From Priapulus caudatus (lineage: Eukaryota; Priapulida; Priapulimorpha; Priapulimorphida; Priapulidae), in NCBI RefSeq assembly GCF_000485595.1, contig NW_014577912.1:136166-175063 (forward strand): DNA of 38,898 nt, given 5' to 3'. Below, piece after piece: positions 1-9,200 of this stretch (position 1 is the stretch's first letter; each line of letters begins with the position of its first letter). The position numbers were made by a program, and so were the translations under genes. Under the pieces are notes generated by a model. It ran no database searches. It was not told the origin of the DNA and worked only from the letters and a program-made list of their open reading frames with translations.

Positions 1-572
1 CACGCCAAGCATGCACTGCGGTGTAAATTTGCACTGTGATTGTCTGAAAAAAAATGCTATACACATTTATACAATTGCTATGCAAAGTTTATTTTGTATA
101 GCACATTTGCTATGCAATTTTTTGGCTGAAAATTGTTCCCTGACACTTTATATATAGAAATGTAAAATTACGAAACGTTAGGGCACAGGAGGCATGAGGA
201 GTATCTTTGCCCCCCTACAGAAAATTTCCTGCGTACGGCCTTGTACTGGACTAGCTGTATTAAATTTTGCTGTACTGAAAGACGTGGCTCATTGCAACAT
301 TAGTCGTTACTGTTTGCTTTATTTATATGTGCCGCGCTCACTTGCATATTTCAATGATGCGTAGTGGTTGCAGTCACCAGTTCTTTGAAACGATCGCTCA
401 ATTGTTTCTCATTGCACGACCGACGACATACGTAATAGCGCGAGAAACCTCAAAGTATTTCGTGAGTGTGCTCCATTTTCGTTGCGCAGCGTAGCACGCG
501 TGGCGCGTCGAACGATGCGAAACAATAGGACATTTGCTTCGCGGGTGGTGTAATTTTCGTCTTGCGTTCCAG
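1..572. other. AT-rich MAN2C1 intron, no exon seen
   Basis: The 5' edge of the window. It contains short duplicated AT-rich words (gctatgcaa, gctatacaca) and a G/C-rich scrap near 195-240 like the ends of local hAT-type MITEs. No stretch resembles the preceding part of MAN2C1. Confidence 0.5.
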
Positions 573-682
573 GTTTGCGGCCACAAGTGGGCGGATATGT
601 CAGAGACCGGTGTCGGCGTGGCCCTGCTGAATGACTGCAAGTATGGCTACTCCTGCTACAAGAACGTGCTAAGACTGTCACT
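573..682 (+). CDS. MAN2C1: MAN2C1 exon ([11 protein letters not shown]...)
   Basis: 110 bp exon entered after ttccag and left at gtgagt. It encodes [19 protein letters not shown] and on through NDCKYGYS, a very conserved block in MAN2C1 proteins. It ends in phase 2. Confidence 0.93.
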
Positions 683-3600
683 GTGAGTACTGCAGCAATA
701 CGCAACACAGTAGTAATACACAGATACAACACAGCAATGATGTGTGCAATACAACACGTGTGCGTAGCAGCAATGCGCGATACAATGTGAGGTTCGGAGG
801 GAGGTCAGGGAGCCGTAGCTTCTGGGAGGGTAAGGGGGGCACCCGCCCCCCCCACCCTAGATTTTGGAGCAAAAATAATACAAGGAAAAATAAAATAAGC
901 TTAGCTAATAATCATTAATAACCCTAACGTGATTTTTTGGTCACTTATCCGTGAAAGCCTTGTCTCATACCTACCCCTACCACACTATGGACGTCGATCA
1001 AGAGCTGAGCCCGTCGCTCATCATTGCACAGCTGAGTCGTGAATTTTTTCCCCTCCCTAGGAATTTGCTCAGCCTACGGCCCTGGGGGTAGATGGAGGTG
1101 GGTGAGGTTTGGGCAGAAGTGAGTGAGAGTGACGGGGGAAGCGTTCACTGCACAGCAGTAGGGGGACACGGTTGGGCAGAGGTGAGTGAGGGGGGGAGGC
1201 GTTCACTGCACAGCAGTAGCGGGACACGGTTGGGCAGAGGTGAGTGAGGGGGGGAGGCGTTCACTGCACAGCAGTAGCGGGACACGGTTGGGCAGAGGTG
1301 AGTGAGGGGGGGAGGCGTTCACTGCACAGCAGTAGCGGGACACGGTATGGGCAGAGTGAGTGAGGGGGGAGGCGTTCACATGCAGCAGCAGTAGGGGAGA
1401 GTGACGCGCTCTCACTCCCACTGCTCAAATAACTTCCGACTATTGTTCGGCTACAGGCTGAGGGCTCCAAAGTCCCCGAATGCCAACTCGGACATAGGCA
1501 AGCACGAGTTCACCTATGCCATCATGCCACACAAAGGTACGGCGCGCATTTATTCTCCGAGTGGCACCGAGAAGACACGTAATAGTGTGAGAGCGGCATG
1601 TAATAGCGTGAGAGCGACATGTAATAGTGAGAGAGCGGCATGTAATAGCGTGAGAGCAGCATGTAATAGCAGAGAAGGCCGGCGATAGTAATAGCGAGAG
1701 AGCGGCATGTAATAGCGATGAGAGGCAGCAATGTGAATAGTGCAGCAGAGCGGTCATGTAATGAGGCGTGAGAGCGACTGTAATAGCGAGAGAGCGGCAT
1801 GTAATAGCGAGAGAGCGGCATGTAATAGCGTGAGAGCAGCATGTAATAGCGAGAGAGCGGCATGTAATAGCGAGAGAGGGACATGTAATAGCGTGAGAGC
1901 AGCATGTAATAGCGAGAGAGGGACATGTAATAGCGTGAGAGCGGCATGTAATAGCGAGAGAGCGGCATGTAATAGCGAGAGAGGGACATGTAATAGTGTG
2001 AGAGGGACATGTAATTACTAATAGCATGAGAGTGGCATGTAATAGCGTGAGAGCAGCATGTAATAGCGTGAGAGCGGCATGTAATAGTGTTAGAGCAACC
2101 TGACTAGGGCTTCATCATGTTGTTCTCATGTTGATCAGGTACGTTCCAGTCGGCCGGAGTTGTGCAGCAAGCCTACAACCTCAACTCGCCACTAGGTGTC
2201 GCCAGGGTTTCGGTCCCCGTCACCGCAAAATCTTGGCTGTCTGTCGACAACCCAGCCGTGGTATTGGAGACGGTGAAGAAGGTACGTGCATGCATGTGTG
2301 CGTGCATGTGTGTGTGTGTGCGTGCGTGCGTGCGTGTGTGCGTGCGTGCGTGTGCGTGCGTGCGTGTGTGCGTGCGTGTGTGTGCGTGCGTGTGTGCGTG
2401 TGTGTGTGCATTCGTGTGTATAGGCATGTGTGTTTTGTGCGTGAGTATAGGTGCGTGCATGTGTCTGTGCGTTGTGTGTTCCGCAATGCACTCAGTGCAA
2501 GGGCACGAGAATTTAACTTCATCCTTGATTATACATCGACTACTATTAATATGCCATGCCAATGCAATCATGCCTCTTTTAAGAAATCATTTCCCAAGGT
2601 ATAGTTTGTTTAATGAATGAGAAAGAATATTCATTCAAATAACCACAGCATAACAGTATGAACACACGCACATCTCATCTGTATCCTACATACGTATTTC
2701 ACTCTACACATACGATATTTATCGACTCTGTGCATAAGTTTATACACGTTTATATAGAGATGACAGCATTAGCGGTGACGTCACGTTTGTGCATAAGTTT
2801 ATACACGTCTGTATGGTGATAACAGCGGTGACGTCACGTTTGTGGGTTTCAGGACGAGATGAATCCTGAAGCCATAATTGTGAGGATGTACGAGGCGTAC
2901 GGGAGCACGGCGCACGCGACGATCAATGTCGGACTACCCGTGCAGAAGGTGTTCGAGTAAGTTCGCAGCTTCCTTCCCTGCGACCATGACGGGGAGTCGT
3001 AGGGAATGGACCAGAGCCCCATCGTCATGAACTAAACACATATGTCTACACTTGAAGATCAATCGATCCATGCAAATCTATCAACTGGTAGAGGAACCAT
3101 GATTTTACATTATAGGAAACCAATGGGCCCTTGTCAGAAACAAAATTAGTCTTAACATTATAACTTTCTTCTTGTAGACTGTTGACAGAAACATGGTAAA
3201 GTTACAAGTTTCTTATGCGCAGGGTAGAGAAGTCCAGGGCCCCGTTGTCAGAACGATAATTAGTTTCCACGTGATGCTAACATTCCGTTTCCATTTCTAT
3301 TGTTGTTATGTTTTATATTTCTCATAGACTGTTGACAAATTTTCATTTTTTGACATTTTTTCGGGGGTAAATTTTGTTGGATTTTTCATTTTCTTGACTT
3401 TTTCTATATTTCTGTGTCTGTCAGCGGTCTAAGAGAAAACGATCATGTTGAGACTAATTTTGTTTCTGACAAGGGCCCATTGTTTCCTATGCAGTAAAAT
3501 CGTGGTTCCTCTACCAGTCGATGGATTTGCATGGATCGATTGGTCTTTAAGTGTGGACATAATTATGTGTTTAGTAAAACAAAATGAAATGCTTCTTGCA

Positions 3601-3934
3601 TTGGGATTTTACCGTGGACCAACTGCTAACACGACAGTAATTAGGCGGCAAAGGTCGTGCTTGTTAAAATGAATTCCCATCATATAATACCATCGGGAAT
3701 GAATAATAACAAAACTTTAGTTTGTTATATATAGTTTGTTTTATAATGAACAAAGTTTTTTACTCACTCTTGCCACGGTCAATATGTTATCTTACACTCA
3801 TTTCTCCTTTGACTAGGTGTGACATTTTTGAAAAGGATGACAGCAGTGCCCCCTACGAGGTCAAAAACTCTACATTCCAAGTAAAGCTGACACCGTTCCA
3901 AGTTAAGACTGTCAAGTGCTGGATTATGCGTTAA
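573..3934 (+). CDS. MAN2C1: MAN2C1-like cytosolic alpha-mannosidase, 3' part (5 exons, partial)
   Basis: Joined exons 573-682, 1457-1536, 2139-2281, 2853-2956 and 3817-3934 encode the last 184 residues, ending WIMR-stop. All junctions are GT-AG and the phases (2,1,0,2) agree. The product matches the C-terminal part of animal MAN2C1, a glycoside hydrolase family 38 alpha-mannosidase that trims free oligosaccharides in the cytosol. Diagnostic stretches seen are [52 protein letters not shown] and LTPFQVKTV. This is the C-terminal beta-sandwich; the catalytic domain and start codon lie upstream of the window. No exon was found in 1-572. The introns carry two minisatellites, a GT-rich tract and a foldback element. 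It is transcribed convergently with the minus-strand SRSF7 copy. Family assignment is confident; activity cannot be judged from this part. Confidence 0.93.
806..1084. mobile_element. hAT-like MITE in MAN2C1 intron
   Basis: The left end CAGGGAGCCGTAGC and right end CTACGGCCCTG are imperfect inverted repeats of the CAGGGCCGTAG type. Inside is a run of G then C near the left end. No clean target duplication was found, so the borders are approximate. Confidence 0.4.
1098..1400. repeat. 58 bp minisatellite
   Basis: About five units of roughly 58 bp, each with ggcgttcactgcacagcag and gggcagaggtgagtgag. It lies in the MAN2C1 intron just before exon 1457. Open frames on the minus strand here are repeat artefacts. 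Confidence 0.9.
1457..1536 (+). CDS. MAN2C1: MAN2C1 exon (LRAPKSPNA...)
   Basis: 80 bp exon after ctacag and before gtacgg. It completes the split Leu codon and encodes [20 protein letters not shown] followed by IMPHK. Confidence 0.93.
1576..2098. repeat. 21 bp minisatellite (catgtaatagcgagagagcg)
   Basis: About 24 units with variants (gtgagag/gagagag; gcggc/gcagc/gggac). Because the period is 7 codons, long open frames appear on both strands. Units near 1680-1780 carry indels. It fills most of the intron between exons 1457-1536 and 2139-2281. Confidence 0.95.
2139..2281 (+). CDS. MAN2C1: MAN2C1 exon (GTFQSAGVV...)
   Basis: 143 bp exon after atcag and before gtacgt. It encodes [18 protein letters not shown] through [11 protein letters not shown], matching the conserved 'AYSLNFP' and 'PAVVLETVK' blocks of the family. 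Its donor runs straight into the GT-rich tract at 2283. Confidence 0.92.
2283..2460. repeat. GTGC/GTGT microsatellite
   Basis: Purine-pyrimidine alternating (GTGCGT)n tract beginning at the donor of the preceding MAN2C1 exon. It is potential Z-DNA forming sequence. Confidence 0.9.
2731..2848. repeat. two 59 bp units with TGACGTCA
   Basis: Two tandem copies of a unit beginning tgcataagtttatacacg and ending gcggtgacgtcacgttt. The second copy ends five bases before the tttcag acceptor of exon 2853-2956. Confidence 0.8.
2853..2956 (+). CDS. MAN2C1: MAN2C1 exon ([18 protein letters not shown]...)
   Basis: 104 bp exon after tttcag and before gtaagt. It encodes [19 protein letters not shown] and LPVQKVFE. 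The intron upstream ends in a 59 bp tandem duplication carrying TGACGTCA. Confidence 0.9.
3031..3575. mobile_element. foldback/MITE with long inverted repeats
   Basis: The left arm (about 3031-3180) and the right arm (about 3440-3575) are inverted copies. Each begins with actaaacacat at the outside and holds cgatccatgcaaat, ggtagaggaaccat and gggcccttgtcagaaac in the same order. It lies in the last MAN2C1 intron. No target duplication was resolved. Confidence 0.75.
3817..3934 (+). CDS. MAN2C1: MAN2C1 terminal coding exon
   Basis: 118 bp from the gactag acceptor to TAA at 3932-3934. It encodes [15 protein letters not shown]..., then [19 protein letters not shown]. The family's usual C-terminus is of the same kind (KLTFSPFQVLSL), so this is the natural end of the protein. 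Confidence 0.92.
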
Positions 3935-4440
3935 AGAAACAACTCGCACCAAAAACTGAATTGCATAAAAAAAACGTTAAAAAAATGTAAAATTCAACAT
4001 TAATTTTGTCAACAGCAAGATAAAATCATCTAAGATATTGCTTTATCAGGGAATGCTAATTTTATTAATCAATTAATTAGCCTAAATTTATAATTTCTGT
4101 TTTAATAATTATGGGTGTTTCGGTCATATGGTATGGTTTAAGCATATATAAAAAATATGATGGGGCGTGTTACGTGTGGTATCACGAAAATATGACCGAT
4201 CCCCCTGTTAATTATCATATCTATATAGAATGTTATTTTTACATACAATCATGCAAAATTAATGGTTCATGTTGAACCATAGAATAATTAAACTATTCCG
4301 TGAATAATGAGCTATTCTTGTAGAATGGGAAGCTTCCTTTCTGACATTGTCGCGCCATGTAACGTAGTCATTCTTTTTGTTGTTGGATTCACGTGTTCCG
4401 GAACGTTGGTCACTAGTGACTGACGAACCTGGTCTCGTGG
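3935..4440. other. AT-rich 3' flank of MAN2C1
   Basis: Probable 3' UTR and intergenic DNA. It includes an 8 bp-stem hairpin (atggttca/tgaaccat) near 4263-4281. No further gene was recognised. Confidence 0.4.
4287..4292 (+). terminator. possible poly(A) signal ATTAAA for MAN2C1
   Basis: No AATAAA was found in the 350 bp after the MAN2C1 stop. ATTAAA at this place is the nearest common variant. Weak evidence only. Confidence 0.25.
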
Positions 4441-4444
4441 CGTT

Positions 4445-4765
4445 GTCTTAAACAACGGCAGATGTCCGACATACGTAACGTGAACAACAGCTGTTCGCAG
4501 TGCATTACGTGAACAACGGCAGCTGTTTGACATACTTTACGTGAACAACGGCAGCTGTTCGACATACGTAACGTGAACAACAGCAGCTGTTCGACATACG
4601 TAACGGACATACGTAACGTGAACAATGATAGCTGTTCAAAGGTTACGTGAACAATGATAGCTGTTCTAAGGTTACGTGAACAATGATAGCTGTTCGAAGG
4701 TTACGTGAACAATGATAGCTGTTCTAAGGTTACGTGAACAATGTGAGCAGCAGCCGTTCGACGTG
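4445..4765. repeat. 29-33 bp minisatellite (acgtgaacaa..agctgttc)
   Basis: Two sub-blocks: about five irregular units with cggcagctgttcgacatacg, then about five regular 29 bp units with aacaatgatagctgttc. It lies between the convergent MAN2C1 and SRSF7 (-) genes. Confidence 0.85.
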
Positions 4766-5313
4766 CGTTACATGACGTGCGGCTCACGTTGCCTTTCTGT
4801 GATGTAATGACGTGTTATAACGTTCAGCTGAAAGCTACTCGTGTCTCTCACCACTTTGAAATCATGGATGGTGACATAGATACACCATGAAGCTGTGCAT
4901 GCCTTAGTAATGTGCCTGCAGTAGATGTGTGAACAGCTCTGGTTTCTACATTTCTATAGTTACCAACGTCTATACGTGTGCCAATTTCAATTTTAGTACT
5001 CGTTGGGTGTGCAGTCTCTCCAACTTTAAAATGCGAATGGGTAGGCGCCATATTTGATAATTGTGTACCAACTATCGTTGATTGGTTGTTTTTACAAGCA
5101 AATAAATCATGTTTAATTAATCACCTTTTTTGTTAGACTACTTAAATGCTTATTGCTGTAAATTAACAATCAATGCAATTAGTATTCATACAAGAAATTT
5201 TTATTTTATTGACATTTGAATAAGAACTATTATTACACAGTACACATAATGCATAATGGCAACATTGATATCTGCGACAACATTTCTGCTAGATAAACAT
5301 GGAAACTTGTGAA
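4766..5313. other. AT-rich intergenic, no gene seen
   Basis: Space between the convergent genes. No coding similarity was recognised. TTTATT words (AATAAA on the minus strand) accumulate from 5205 on. Confidence 0.4.
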
Positions 5314-5330
5314 TTTATTCATTCTTTATT
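5314..5330 (-). terminator. candidate poly(A) signals of the minus SRSF7 gene
   Basis: AATAAA on the minus strand at 5330-5325 and 5319-5314, about 840 bp beyond the stop at 6167. Another lies at 5210-5205. These are the first plausible signals downstream, so the 3' UTR would be roughly 0.85 kb. Confidence 0.45.
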
Positions 5331-5505
5331 TCACTATATTTACACAGACTATATGTTAGGATTGTGAAATTTATACGGTCATAATATAAGAACCATCAAA
5401 CCCGATCTTTGAAAAATACAATTTACAGGAGGTGCCAAGACAAACACATTTAAAATATAAAAAGTACTCTTGAGACACGGCAAATTAATGCTTCGTGGAG
5501 CACTA

Positions 5506-5514
5506 GCGCCACCT
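5506..5514 (-). promoter_or_regulatory. CTCF-like core motif
   Basis: AGGTGGCGC on the minus strand, within gccagtaggtggcgcta. It matches the bilaterian CTCF core. A second identical core lies at 5803-5811. Confidence 0.4.
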
Positions 5515-5802
5515 ACTGGCTTCCTCCTACACGTGTCCCAGATACACGGCCACACCCAACTTGAAATCTAAACGTCCGAAACAATAAAATCGTTGACGCT
5601 GTGTTAAAACAGCGACTGCAGGACACAGAGGAGGACATCCTCATCGTCGTGGCAACCTCACATCCTCTTGCGCGCAATGGCATTCGTCGCGCAGTGAATC
5701 GAATGAACGAACGAATGAACAAGCAAATGAAAAAATAAACGGTCGGCCTCCGACACTCCCCGGCGCAGGCTAGCGACAATGTGGTGCCCTGACGCAATAC
5801 GA

Positions 5803-5811
5803 GCGCCACCT
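5803..5811 (-). promoter_or_regulatory. CTCF-like core motif
   Basis: AGGTGGCGC on the minus strand (gccactaggtggcgctc), same orientation as the site at 5506, in the putative 3' UTR of the minus SRSF7 gene. Confidence 0.4.
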
Positions 5812-5819
5812 AGTGGCGA

Positions 5820-6166
5820 CCGATGGCGACCGTGATTCTGCGATACGACGCGAGACTTCCCTCATCTAGGAACCTCGCTGACTCCCCTCTCGCCAACAGC
5901 CAAAGACAAACAAATCTACTCCCGATTACAAATCCCAACCGACGTTCTAACCACGCGCGTGACGTTCGCTCGCCCGTCTATAATTCCAGCAGCAATCTTC
6001 AATCATAGAAACCTCCAATCTTTGGTGGTCTCCCCCATGCCCCTGCCGCACAATCCTAGTACCATGGTCAAAGGGTATGGTCTAGCACGGCTGCCTGCTG
6101 TTTCTCCAGCAATCCTCAACCTCCTCGCATGCCAACAAAGGGTTAGGGGCATGTCTCCTCTCGCCT
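5820..6166 (-). other. putative 3' UTR of SRSF7 copy A
   Basis: Follows the minus-strand stop. Short plus-strand frames here match nothing recognisable and are taken as chance. Confidence 0.4.
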
Positions 6167-6227
6167 CTAAGTCTTCACGCCGTTCCTCGGTGCGGATGCC
6201 GAGCGTGAGCGACGCGGTGTGTCACTC
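6167..6227 (-). CDS. SRSF7: SRSF7 copy A exon 5 (C-terminus)
   Basis: 61 bp after ttgttgtag, ending TAG at 6169-6167. It encodes [19 protein letters not shown], clearly homologous to [18 protein letters not shown] of copy B. The upstream intron end is a 12 bp minisatellite carrying repeated branch-point-like CTAAT. Confidence 0.85.
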
Positions 6228-9200
6228 CTACAACAGAAACACGGAGATTAGTTCATCAATTAGTTCATCAATTAATTCATCAATTAGTTCATCATTTAGT
6301 TCATCATTTAGCTCATCAATTAGTTCATCATTTAGTTCATCATTTAGTTCATCAATTAGTTGATCATTTAGTTCATCAATTAGTTCATCATTTAGTTCAT
6401 CAATTAATTCATCAATTAGTTCATCATTTAGTTCATCAATTAGTTTACCAATTAGTTCATCAATTAGTTCATAATTTAGTTCATCAATTAGTTCATCAAT
6501 TAGTTCACCAATTAGTTCATCAATTAGTTCACCAATTAGTTCACCAATTCGTTCATCAATTAGTTCATTATTTCGACACATGTCATCATCGTACGATCAC
6601 GTCGTGACGGCACGCGAGTAATCTGCAGAGGCCACAGTTAGCACGTGTGGATAGTCGAAGGTGCGAAAAGGGGTAGAAATAAGGAGACAAAAAGAGATGG
6701 TCCACAGGACCATCAAGTTTGAAATTTAGATGGTCCTCCTAAATTTCAAATTGTTCTCTAAAAGTAATGCGGCGTGCAAGCGTAAGAAAGAGATTTTACA
6801 TGGTGATAAAATGGTTTAATTATTCACCTACAATGAATGTATCAAACGATACAGTAATTCTTTATTCACTTTTTATATTGGAACGTGGAAACTTCAAAGA
6901 AAATTATCGTAAAATGGGACCAAAATATTCAATGGTCCGTCGGACCATTGACTTTGAAAATCGGATGGTCCTCCTGATTATTTGATGGCCCCGGACCATT
7001 GGACCATCGCTTATTTCGACCCCTGCCTGCTGTGCGAAGGCATCTACATGCGACCCTGGGTCAACGACGTGCTTAAGAGAGCCGGCGTAACTTTTGTAGC
7101 AAAGCTCATTTCCATCAGATACATGCAATTTCTAGCCAAAGCGGCACCTCTCTCTCTCTATCCGTTCGCGAGCATCCTCTAGCAAACGGACAAAGCATCG
7201 CTGCAGCCGTCGTCGTCACGGTTACCTGCTGCGGCTGCGGCTCGCCGAGCGTTTGCTGTGTCCGCGGCTGCGGCTGCGGGAACGCCGGTCACCGCTCCTG
7301 CTCCTGCTGCGGCTCCTGCTGCGACTCCTACTCCTGCTGCGGCTTCTCCGGTCCCTGCAAGAAGGTGCAATCGAAAACACGTCAGACGGCTTCCTCGGTT
7401 ACTCTGATGCCCTTTCAAAAACCGGGCTTTACTCGAGCTCAAGTACTGTGAATCCAGACGATTGCCTTCAAAAACTGCAATCCGTATCAATGCGAGCAAC
7501 CATCAAGCACACCTCAGAAACAGCAGTGACCATATATACGGCACGTGGGAAATGACGGTAATAAACTACCATGTTGTTTAATACTGTATTGCCGAGAACC
7601 AGGAACAAATCTCAAATGCGAGTGGAAGCGAGTGCAGGGCGTCAAGTGATGCTCAAAAAATAGGAAAATAGGAATTCCAGATGTGAAAAAATAGGAGGAA
7701 AATAGGAATTTTGGTGAGAAAATACATGTTAAATAGGAATATTTGTTGCGTTAGATGGCCTCCCAACACCCCTACAGCCATCCCGATCCACCACAAATGG
7801 TTTTATTAATATACATATTTGGAGTTACATCACATGCGAACAATATTTTGAGGTTTTAATGAGAAATGCATGTTAAAATTGATAAGCAATTTATACATGC
7901 ATAAGCACCCATACATGTAGACTACTCCAAAATAGTATGACGTACATGTATACATGGGCGGATCCGGCTTTTTGAAAAAGGGGGAGTCCAGTAAGAAATA
8001 AAGGGCACTTTTATAAAAAGGTGCCGAAGGCAGCTTATGTGACGTGTCTAAAGCCCGGCGCACATTGCCGAACATTTTGCTCAAAAACATTATCGTAGCA
8101 ATGTTCCATGAAATGTTCGCAATGTACGGTGAAAAAAGTCGCCGAACATTTTGCTCAAAAACATTATCGTAGCAATGTTCCATGAAATGTTCGGCAATGT
8201 GCGGTGGAAAAAGTTGCCAAACATTTGTAACGAACAATGTTTCTGAAAATCGGAAATGTTTGATATCTCGAACAATGTTCGTCGAATGTTTGTCAATGTG
8301 CGCTGAATGTCAAACAATTCTAGGAACATTTGTAAATGCCTATCACGCTGATTCGCCACACGCCGATCACGTGACTCTTTACAACACAGCTACTAGACGG
8401 CGCCACAAGGTTGTTCGCTGCAAAATGTTCGGCAATGTGCGCTCAGCAATTGTTCACCCGCACATTGCCAGACAAAAACGTTTGTTCGGACGAACATTTG
8501 TTCGGGAAAATGTTCGGCAATGTGCGCCAGGCTTTAGGCCTGTTGCCACTTAGGAGGGGGGGGGGGTTTAGGGTCTTTCTCCCCCAAGAAAAATTTTGAA
8601 AAATTGGTGCATTCTGAGAGCATCTGAGCAGTAATTTTGATGTCTAGAATGCAAGATGGAATTACAAATTTTTAAGCAGAAAATTTTCTTTTATGTGTTT
8701 TCCCTTTTTTGGGTTAAAAAATGGGGGTCCGGACCCCCTGGACCCCCCCCCTCTGGATACACATACCACATCCAACTGAGAAATAACTTTACTGAAATAA
8801 AATCTGTGATAGTAAAGAGTATATTACGTTAATTTAAAGTAAGAGGTCACGGTGGGGGTCTGGGGGTCCTCCCACAGAAAATTTTTGAAAATTTGGTCAC
8901 CTGAAATGTAAATTTCTGCATTCTGAGAAGGATACATACAATTCTGGATTCAGAAAAATTAAAAGCCCTCAAAAATAGGAAAAAATAAGAATTTGTCCAG
9001 AAAATAGGAGAAAATAGGAATTGTCCAGAAAATAGGGAAAAATAGGAACTTGACGCCCTGCGAGTGTACCCTAAACAATGCGGAGACACTCAAAAATTAC
9101 GTGGGCTGCCATGACTCAACTGTGACATCTTATGTTAGCAACGGCAGCGCAGGCGTTCTAGAACTTTCCCGAGCAACGATAAACAACGCTACACTACGCA

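Noticed and set aside
1440-2027. 195-codon minus-strand open frame rich in Ile-Thr-Cys
   Set aside because: It is the 21 bp minisatellite read in a period-of-three frame; the true coding exon here is on the plus strand.
1098-2098. CRISPR-like array
   Set aside because: Units are contiguous tandem repeats without unique spacers, inside an intron of an animal gene.
2162-2620. Cys/Val-rich and His/Thr-rich frames near the GT tract
   Set aside because: They are the GTGC microsatellite read through from the genuine MAN2C1 exon 2139-2281.
6228-6581. Minus-strand frame encoding a [11 protein letters not shown]-type repeat
   Set aside because: 12 bp tandem repeat read as four codons; it lies in an SRSF7 intron and stops at the acceptor.
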